This document shows positions 58,901-64,000 of a stretch of 64,000 nt of DNA, piece after piece. Made by a program: the position numbers and the translations under genes. The notes under the pieces were generated by a model, which did no database searches, was not told the origin of the DNA, and saw only the letters and a program-made list of their open reading frames with translations. Numbering within the stretch: position 1 is the stretch's first letter; every line of letters starts with the position of its first letter. This DNA is from Acinetobacter pittii ATCC 19004 = CIP 70.29. Lineage in GTDB: Bacteria; Pseudomonadota; Gammaproteobacteria; Pseudomonadales; Moraxellaceae. Location of the stretch: contig NZ_KB849797.1 in assembly GCF_000369045.1 (NCBI RefSeq), positions 16,749 to 80,748 of the forward strand, written 5' to 3'.

Positions 58901-59064
58901 CCTGGGTAATTAGTTCTGACAATCACTTGTACGTCAGATAAATCTGGCAAAGCATCAACCGGTGTATTCTTTACAGCCCAAGTTCCCCAAGCAGCCAAAA
59001 CTAAAGCTGCCAACAGGACAAATACACGATTCGCAATTGAAAAACGAATAATACGGGCAATCAT
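55918..59064 (-). CDS. cusA: CusA-type heavy-metal RND efflux pump
   Basis: Inner-membrane pump of 1048 residues that drives Cu(I)/Ag(I) out by proton exchange. It starts [18 protein letters not shown], has the helix-4 signature [17 protein letters not shown] that marks the monovalent copper/silver branch, and twelve membrane helices with two large periplasmic loops. The last helices contain [20 protein letters not shown]. Length matches CusA (1047). Confidence 0.95.
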   Translation of the reverse strand: MIARIIRFSIANRVFVLLAALVLAAWGTWAVKNTPVDALPDLSDVQVIVRTNYPGQAPQIVENQVTYPLTTTMLSVPGVKTVRGYSFFGDSYVYVIFDEHTDLYWARSRVLEYLNQIQGKMPANAKSSLGPDATGVGWVYEYALVDPTGQHDLAQLRSIQDWFLKYELKTLPNVAEVATIGGMVKQYQVVLDPSKMAALGVTQNNVIEAIQKANQETGGSVLEMAETEYMVRASGYLKTLDDFRQIPLRTNSLGVPVSLGDVATIQLGPEMRRGITELNGQGETVGGVVILRAGKNARETITAVKAKLAELQQSLPKGVQVVPVYDRSKLIDRAVENLSHKLIEEFIVVALVCGLFLWHLRSAMVAIVSLPLGILSAFLVMYYQGLNANIMSLGGIAIAIGAMVDAAVVMVENAHKHIETWQHEHPNQVLETQARWNIIARSASEVGPALFFCLLIITLSFIPIFTLQAQEGRLFSPLAFTKTYAMAAAAGLSITLIPVLMGYWIRGKLPSEQRNPLNRFLIKIYRPMLDQVLAHPKTTLFGALLIFLISLFPLTRLGGEFLPNMDEGDLLYMPSALPGLSAAKASELLQQTDRMIKTVPEVATVFGKAGRAESATDPAPLEMFETTIQFKPRSEWRSGMTPDKLVKELDKAVQVPGLTNIWVPPIRNRIDMLATGVKSPIGIKISANDLQDIDRVAQQIEQVAKQVPGVSSALAERLTGGRYVDVDINRMQAARYGLNINDVQKIVSSAIGGENIGETVEGLARYPINVRYPREIRDSLEALRNLPIVTESGQQIVLSSVANIQITDGPPMLKSENARPSGWVYVDVQGRDLASVVQELKQSIDQKVKRSSAMSISYSGQFEFMERANARLKVVIPITLMIIFLLLYLIFRQVQDAVLIMATLPFALIGGIWAMYLSGFHFSVAIAVGFIALAGVAAEFGVVMLFYLKQAVEHAQQNLSSSTASLTEQQLNDAIRTGAVLRVRPKAMTVAVILAGLIPILLGTGTGSELMSRIALPMVGGMISAPLLSMFVIPAAYQLLIKRKLSTH

Positions 59065-59078
59065 AATGGTTCTCCCGT

Positions 59079-60578
59079 TTAGTTCTTCATAGATGTCATG
59101 GACATCTTGGAAATGTCAGAAATAACGTAAGCATCTCCAGTATGTGTAAACCCAAAACGGACCTGATCGCCTTGCTGAATTTGGGTAAATGGTTGAACTG
59201 GTTGTTTAAAGCTCATAGTCATAGCACCCCAACCCAACTCAGGAATAGCTTGGTGTGAAATGGTAATATCTTGATTTGTGACTTTTTCAACTTTACCAAG
59301 ACCTTGATATGTTGACCTCTTAATCGTTTGAGATGATGCAATTGGTTGCCCAGTGTTGAGCTTATCCAATACGCCTTGCAAATTTGCTTCAGAATCAATC
59401 AGAAATTGTCCTGAAATCACTACTTTCTGACCAGCTTTCAACCCTTGCAGGACTGCAATTTTATTGCCATCACTTTGACCTAACTGTACAACAACAGGTT
59501 CAAAACGTCCTTGCTCATGCCCTACAATGACAACATTCCGAGTACCTGTCCGTATAACAGCTTGCTCTGGTATAACCAAACTGCTTTGGGGATTATTTAT
59601 TATATTGACAGAAGCAAACATCCCTGGCTTAAGTTGACCACTAGGATTTGGTAATTCAATCCGAACTTTAATAGTTCTTGATGTTGTATCTAAGGTAGGC
59701 AAAATGTCGATAACTTTGCCAGCTACTTTTTGAGAAAAAGCAGCAAAATTGGCTTCTACACTCATACCTCGTTTGATTCCAGCAATTTGTTTTTCAGGAA
59801 CGGCTGCCTCTAGCCAAATCGGGTTGATACCTTTAATTGTGGCCAAGGTTTGCCCCATAGCCAAAGCCATACCATTGCGGACTTCTAGTGAATCAATAAA
59901 TCCACTAGTTGGAGCTTGCAAAGTTATATTAGATTGCACTCGACGAGTTCGCTCAACTTGATGAATCACATTTTGTGGTATTCCTAAAAGCTGTAAACGT
60001 TGACGGCTTGCTTGAATAAGGGAACGATCTCCCGTACGGAGCACAGCTAAAAATTCAGTTTGCTCTCCAGTCCATTCCGGTATTGAAATATCAGCTATAG
60101 GGCTTCCTTGCGTCACCATATCTCCAACAGCATGCCCGTACACTCGCTGGACAAAGCCACTTGCTCTAGTTTGTAAAATAGCTGTTTGCCGTTCATTTGC
60201 TTGTAATATGCCATTAGTAAACATGGCATTTCCAATTACAGCCTGTTCAACTGTGCCGTAACGGATGGCTAAATTTTGTTGAAGAGTTGGATCTATTTTG
60301 ACTGTAGGACGACTTTCATCCGTCATCGTAGTATTTTCGTCTGCATATTTAGGTACCAGTTGCATGTCCATAAATGGAGACTTGCCTGGCTTATCAAAAT
60401 GCTGTTCTGGTTTCATTGGATCGTACCAATAAAGTACTTTAGCATCTTGCTTCTGGCTTACCGATGCCGATTGAGAACCCTCTTCCTGATGAGCAAACCA
60501 ATATCCGGCACCGCCACCTACGACAAGACTAATTGTGGCAACTCCCATGACAGTCATTGCCAATTTATTTCTTAACAT
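59079..60578 (-). CDS. cusB: CusB-type membrane fusion protein with fused CusF domain
   Basis: Periplasmic adaptor of 499 residues. After an N-terminal anchor come a heavy-metal-binding domain ([18 protein letters not shown] and [10 protein letters not shown], about 48-78), the lipoyl/barrel hairpin and beta-barrel parts ([38 protein letters not shown]), and a C-terminal CusF-like domain with [16 protein letters not shown] near residue 450. E. coli CusB lacks this last domain. TAATG overlaps cusC stop and cusB start. Confidence 0.93.
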   Translation of the reverse strand: MLRNKLAMTVMGVATISLVVGGGAGYWFAHQEEGSQSASVSQKQDAKVLYWYDPMKPEQHFDKPGKSPFMDMQLVPKYADENTTMTDESRPTVKIDPTLQQNLAIRYGTVEQAVIGNAMFTNGILQANERQTAILQTRASGFVQRVYGHAVGDMVTQGSPIADISIPEWTGEQTEFLAVLRTGDRSLIQASRQRLQLLGIPQNVIHQVERTRRVQSNITLQAPTSGFIDSLEVRNGMALAMGQTLATIKGINPIWLEAAVPEKQIAGIKRGMSVEANFAAFSQKVAGKVIDILPTLDTTSRTIKVRIELPNPSGQLKPGMFASVNIINNPQSSLVIPEQAVIRTGTRNVVIVGHEQGRFEPVVVQLGQSDGNKIAVLQGLKAGQKVVISGQFLIDSEANLQGVLDKLNTGQPIASSQTIKRSTYQGLGKVEKVTNQDITISHQAIPELGWGAMTMSFKQPVQPFTQIQQGDQVRFGFTHTGDAYVISDISKMSMTSMKN

Positions 60579-61882
60579 TATGGCTGCTCCTCAGCATGGT
60601 TTAAGGTCGGCTCTTCAAAGGCAAAATAAAGTTGTGCTGTTGTAATTGCTTGTTGTTGTTGAAGATCAATAAGTCGCAGCTGTTGTTCTAAAAGAGCTTG
60701 CCGGGCGGTAATGACATTGGACAAATTGCTTTTGCCTGCTTGGTAACTTGCTAACTGTAAACCCACTTTTTGTTTAGCGAGTGGAATACTTGTTTGCATC
60801 GCACGTCTAATTTGCTGATCAAGTGCATCAAGATCGGATAACCCATCATCTAGCATAGTGAGATGGTCACGGTATTGGACTTCTTGATCGGCGGTAATCC
60901 TGTTTTGTTCGGCTAAAGCTGCCTGAATGAGTGGACTACTACGTCTTTTTGAAAAGACAGGAAGCTCTGTTGTTAGTTGCACCCCGATCATATCGCCAAA
61001 TTCGGGTGCTCGATGCTGATAAGCAAGTTCAATACCCCAATCTGGTTTCTGTAAAGCCTGAGCTTGCTTCAGTTTTGCTTCAGCAGTTAGCTTTTCAGCC
61101 TGAAAAGCTTTTAATTCAGGATGCTGATGCAAGTGATGATACAGCTTTGATGTATCAAGATGGATGGATGGAGCTTGGTCAGGTAAGGTTTCAATTTGAG
61201 AGGGATTTCCAGTTTGCTCTACACTTACCAACCGATGTAATTCTAGTTTGGCTTTATTTAAATCACGAAGTAAATCATCCTTCCGGTCAAGTAATACAGT
61301 GGCTTCTTGTTTTGGATCAAGTGCATCAGCAACAATTGTCCGACCGGATGTGACCTGTGTCTGTGTGATTTGAGAAAGTAATCGATTTTCTGAAAACAGT
61401 TCATCATATAGCGCCAATTTACGCTCAAGATAAAAGCGTTTAAGCCAAGCAGATGCGACTTTCTGACGTAACTCAATACGTAGAATCTCAGTTTGAGCAG
61501 TAGCTGAACCCAATTCAGCTTTTGCTAACTCGACCTCGGCTTGTCTTTTGGCGCGGTTTGGAAAATCTTGCATAACACCAATTTTCTGCATGGTCATGCC
61601 ATCTTGTGTGACTGACCATGACGCATCACCAGATATAGGATAATTCTCCAAACCGAAAAATAATTTAGGGTTGGGTAAAATGCCAGAAGCTGAAACTACA
61701 TTCTCAGCCCCTTCAATTCGAGCACTATTTGCTCTTAGGGTAGGTGCATATTGCTCAGCAAGCTTCATAGCTGTATTCAAAGTTAATGGCTCAGCATAAG
61801 CCTGACCATAGACCAGACAGAAACAGATAGTAGCTATTGGCCATCTCTTACGATGAGATTGCTTTTCTTTATAAATATTCAT
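60578..61882 (-). CDS. cusC: CusC/CzcC-type outer membrane efflux protein
   Basis: TolC-family protein of 434 residues with a signal peptide (CFCLVYGQAYAEP) and two OEP repeats (LTLNTAMKLAEQYAPTLRAN; EKLTAEAKLKQAQALQKPDW region). It forms the outer-membrane channel for CusBA. The stop overlaps the cusB start by one base. Whether its best name is cusC or czcC is uncertain, but the CusA partner supports copper/silver. Confidence 0.9.
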   Translation of the reverse strand: MNIYKEKQSHRKRWPIATICFCLVYGQAYAEPLTLNTAMKLAEQYAPTLRANSARIEGAENVVSASGILPNPKLFFGLENYPISGDASWSVTQDGMTMQKIGVMQDFPNRAKRQAEVELAKAELGSATAQTEILRIELRQKVASAWLKRFYLERKLALYDELFSENRLLSQITQTQVTSGRTIVADALDPKQEATVLLDRKDDLLRDLNKAKLELHRLVSVEQTGNPSQIETLPDQAPSIHLDTSKLYHHLHQHPELKAFQAEKLTAEAKLKQAQALQKPDWGIELAYQHRAPEFGDMIGVQLTTELPVFSKRRSSPLIQAALAEQNRITADQEVQYRDHLTMLDDGLSDLDALDQQIRRAMQTSIPLAKQKVGLQLASYQAGKSNLSNVITARQALLEQQLRLIDLQQQQAITTAQLYFAFEEPTLNHAEEQP

Positions 61883-61919
61883 ATTTTTTGCTCTAAAATG
61901 TTTACGCGCACGCGCAGAA

Positions 61920-61943
61920 CATTCATAGAAAATTCTATGAATG
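61920..61943 (-). promoter_or_regulatory. Inverted repeat just upstream of cusC
   Basis: Perfect 11-bp arms CATTCATAGAA / TTCTATGAATG with a 2-base centre, about 40 bp before the cusC ATG. It could be an operator for a copper regulator or an mRNA hairpin between two genes; there is no T run. Confidence 0.5.
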
Positions 61944-61959
61944 ATAGAGGACTATCAAA

Positions 61960-62361
61960 TTAGTTAGAGCGTGGAGGCTTCCATAAACCCGAAGGGTATG
62001 GAGAAGGAAGATTTTGATCTAAAGAGTAAAAAGCTGAGCGCTCTATAGGAAAGGAAACCATTGAGTGCAAAATACCCTGAACGTCATTAGCATATACAAG
62101 CTTGGTAAAAGACATAATGCAATCTTGTTCAGACAGACAGGATGGATCATGCAGAGTTTTTTTGGACTTTGCTTCTCCTTTCATACAATCAGTATGCATC
62201 ATATTCTGATTTTTCGACTCTTCCATTTGCATGGATTGCATCTGTTCAGATGGCATTAAACATCGTTTATGTACAGACGAGGCAACAGCAGCCGATCCTA
62301 CTAACAGGATAGCAAACGATAAAAACAGCGATAGGCATGTTTTTAACCACTGCATAGACAT
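61960..62361 (-). CDS. Small exported Met/His/Cys-rich protein of the copper cluster
   Basis: About 133 residues; no family was recognised. A membrane or signal segment (WLKTCLSLFLSFAILLVGSAAVAS) is followed by a metal-ligand-rich stretch (MPSEQMQSMQMEESKN, MMHTDCMKG, and SCLSEQDC) and a proline-rich end (PSPYPSGLWKPPRSN). Such small proteins often sit before cus or czc operons and may bind copper in the periplasm. The start is uncertain (62421, 62361 or 62355). Confidence 0.65.
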   Translation of the reverse strand: MSMQWLKTCLSLFLSFAILLVGSAAVASSVHKRCLMPSEQMQSMQMEESKNQNMMHTDCMKGEAKSKKTLHDPSCLSEQDCIMSFTKLVYANDVQGILHSMVSFPIERSAFYSLDQNLPSPYPSGLWKPPRSN

Positions 62362-62418
62362 AGACCAAATTTTAAGCTTTTTTAGTTTTACAGAATTGAA
62401 TCGTAATAGCAACAATTT

Positions 62419-62448
62419 CATGAATAGTAGCCGAAACTACTATTCATG
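62419..62448. promoter_or_regulatory. Strong hairpin downstream of copB
   Basis: Perfect 12-bp arms CATGAATAGTAG / CTACTATTCATG around CCGAAA, between copB and the small exported protein gene. There is no T run, so it is more likely an mRNA-stabilising or processing hairpin than a terminator. Confidence 0.55.
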
Positions 62449-62466
62449 ATTTCAAGTTATAGTATT

Positions 62467-63396
62467 TTAAAATACCAATTCGATGCCTGCACCATATTTC
62501 CATCCTTTTTCGGACTCAGTTGCTTCTTGCACGTTAGTTGCTTTTTGTCCTTTTTCATATTGGTAAGCAACATCCACAAAAGGTCTGACTCTTTTAGTGA
62601 CTTCATATCGGGTTTTAATACCGGTTTTTAGTTCAGACAAACCTGATTTTGCAGCATAGTTAGAATCATCGCTAAATACAGCATCTACTTCAAGATAAGG
62701 TTGTGTGATCAATTTCTGGGTTAACAGGAAATCACGCTCGACTTCAAAGCTTGCCCCCCAAAAATTATTCTCACCACCGTACAAATAAGCTTGGGTTTCA
62801 AAGAAATATGGAGCTAATCCCAACACGCCAACAACACCATCAACCCGATCGCTGTTGCTGTTATTTTTATCTTCACTGTATCTCACCCCAGCCTGTACAT
62901 CCCAAAAGGGTGCTACATTACGGCTATAAAGCGCAGATACATCATATTTTGGATCATGACTTTCTGCTTTATCCAAATTTGCTTCAATAAATAGGCGATT
63001 TTCATCTGTACCTATCAATGTTTCAATTTTCGATCCTAAAGCACCTTTGCCATCTTCATCCACAGTCCACTCATTCTCAAACTTAGTCATTTGGAAAACT
63101 TGTCCACCATGTTCTTTCAGATGTTTATCATGATTTCGGTTATTAGAAGTTTCGGCTTCCAGGCCTATACCATTATCTCCATCATTACCAGAAGTTGAAT
63201 TTTGGTAAGTATTACGATCAACATAACCTAATCCACCAGGCTCTTTTAACAGCATTTTCATACTCTCGGACTGAGAGGATTTAGTACTACTATCCATGCT
63301 TTGAACAGCAGTATCATTTGCAAAAGCTACACCTGATAATCCAATTAAAGCTATAGATAAAAATGTCTTAGAATATATTTTTTTAGTGGTGCGCAT
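62467..63396 (-). CDS. copB: Copper resistance protein B (outer membrane)
   Basis: A 309-residue protein with a signal peptide (SIALIGLSGVAFAND) and the CopB/PcoB beta-barrel: HGGQVFQMTKFENEW, LEANLDKAESH-like strands (as IEANLDKAESHDPKYDVSALYSR), VQAGVRYSED and a C-terminal phenylalanine (IELVF), as in outer membrane barrels. The Met-rich N-terminal region seen in many CopB proteins is short here. The start overlaps the copA end by 14 bp. Confidence 0.9.
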   Translation of the reverse strand: MRTTKKIYSKTFLSIALIGLSGVAFANDTAVQSMDSSTKSSQSESMKMLLKEPGGLGYVDRNTYQNSTSGNDGDNGIGLEAETSNNRNHDKHLKEHGGQVFQMTKFENEWTVDEDGKGALGSKIETLIGTDENRLFIEANLDKAESHDPKYDVSALYSRNVAPFWDVQAGVRYSEDKNNSNSDRVDGVVGVLGLAPYFFETQAYLYGGENNFWGASFEVERDFLLTQKLITQPYLEVDAVFSDDSNYAAKSGLSELKTGIKTRYEVTKRVRPFVDVAYQYEKGQKATNVQEATESEKGWKYGAGIELVF

Positions 63397-64000
63397 GTTG
63401 ATTTACCACCTTATCATTAGTATTAGGTTGAGCAACAACATCTTTCGAATCAGTACTATTACTATCGACATTTGCCACAATAAGTTTATTCATCATTCCA
63501 GCAGACATGTGATAGAGCAAATGGCAATGGATAGCCCATTCACCTAACTCATCAGCCGTTAATAAAGTTGTAACTGTTTTACCTGGTGGAACAATTACTG
63601 TATGTTTATTCGGCATATTGCTAGGATCTTGGCCATTTTCCAGTTGCATAAACATGCCATGTAAATGCATTGGATGAGCCATCATACTATCGTTAACAAA
63701 TTTCAAGCGTATACGCTCACCATATTTCACTTTAAATGGTTCAGTTTCATTAAACTTCTTACCATTAATTGTCCAAATATAGCGCTCCATATTTCCACCT
63801 AAACGAATTTCAATTTCACGTTCTGGAGCACGGGTATCTTTTTGGGGGGTTAAAGATTGTAAATCACTATATTGAAGTGCTTTTAGACCAGCTGGTGTTG
63901 ATGCATTCGCCCATCCGTAAACCACTTGATCAGATCCAGAAGAGCTTACTGTTTTTGAAGGCATATCATGGTCCATACCTTTCATTGAAGACATATCATG
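63383..64000 (-). CDS. copA: Copper resistance multicopper oxidase CopA, C-terminal part (runs off the window end)
   Basis: The visible 205 C-terminal residues belong to a CopA/PcoA multicopper oxidase. They include Met-rich SSMKGMDHDMPS, the cupredoxin copper site HPMHLHGMFMQ and the closing type 1/type 3 motif HCHLLYHMSAGM. CopA oxidises Cu(I) in the periplasm. The N-terminus and probably a copRS regulator lie beyond 64,000. Ends with a His-rich tail (HAHH). Confidence 0.92.
   Translation of the reverse strand, partial: HDMSSMKGMDHDMPSKTVSSSGSDQVVYGWANASTPAGLKALQYSDLQSLTPQKDTRAPEREIEIRLGGNMERYIWTINGKKFNETEPFKVKYGERIRLKFVNDSMMAHPMHLHGMFMQLENGQDPSNMPNKHTVIVPPGKTVTTLLTADELGEWAIHCHLLYHMSAGMMNKLIVANVDSNSTDSKDVVAQPNTNDKVVNQHAHH

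Overview
The window is a 64 kb piece of an Acinetobacter chromosome, most likely from the A. calcoaceticus-baumannii complex. This rests on base composition (AT-rich), on recognisable Acinetobacter-type proteins (a 273-residue AccA without the usual N-terminal helix, a GacS next to CysM, a three-subunit PntAA/PntAB/PntB transhydrogenase) and on gene order. The species call is inference from protein resemblance, since no alignment could be run.

Positions 1 to about 45,700 are ordinary chromosome. In order: tilS (partial), accA, ppx, trxA and rho; an alanine-rich lipoprotein; a pheS-pheT-ihfA operon; two proteins of unknown function; rplT and rpmI; an MFS gene broken by an in-frame stop, a DedA/YqaA-like protein and a glutathione S-transferase; infC (ATT start) and thrS; an acyl-CoA synthetase; a darP-HPr-rapZ run and panC-panB-folK-pcnB; a ComEA-like protein, mazG and an SDR; relA, rlmD, an exonuclease and cysM; gacS; a crotonase/dehydrogenase/isomerase trio; rsfS; a frameshifted exported protein gene; an SDR with a palindromic operator; pntB-pntAB-pntAA; a DMT exporter; and a RidA-MFS pair behind a MerR-type promoter.

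At 45,834 the native dusA gene begins but is cut after 19 codons by foreign DNA. A second, different dusA 5' end lies at 47,915-48,016. The two ends share a 28-bp near-identical core and carry matching arm-type repeats at the same distance. Between them is a 2.1 kb mini-island with only two coupled genes, a HipA-like kinase and a DUF3037 protein, and no integrase. The second core is interrupted in turn by a larger island that runs off the window end. This layout indicates two successive integrations at the same dusA site.

The larger island (48,006 to beyond 64,000) starts with an 895-residue protein that joins an Mrr-type nuclease to a STAND-like ATPase, a candidate single-gene defence system. 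A fragment of a flavin monooxygenase gene follows. Next comes a metal module: a divergent PbrR/CadR-like MerR regulator, a CDF transporter with a Cys-rich leader and two HMA-like domains, and FeoA-FeoB. Then comes a copper/silver cluster on the minus strand, transcribed as copA (partial), copB, a small exported Met/His/Cys-containing protein, cusC, cusB (with a fused CusF domain), cusA and cusF. The CusCBA efflux pump, the CusF chaperones and the CopAB periplasmic/outer-membrane proteins would together handle periplasmic copper.

No tRNA, rRNA or CRISPR array, and no intact insertion sequence or integrase gene, was seen in the window.
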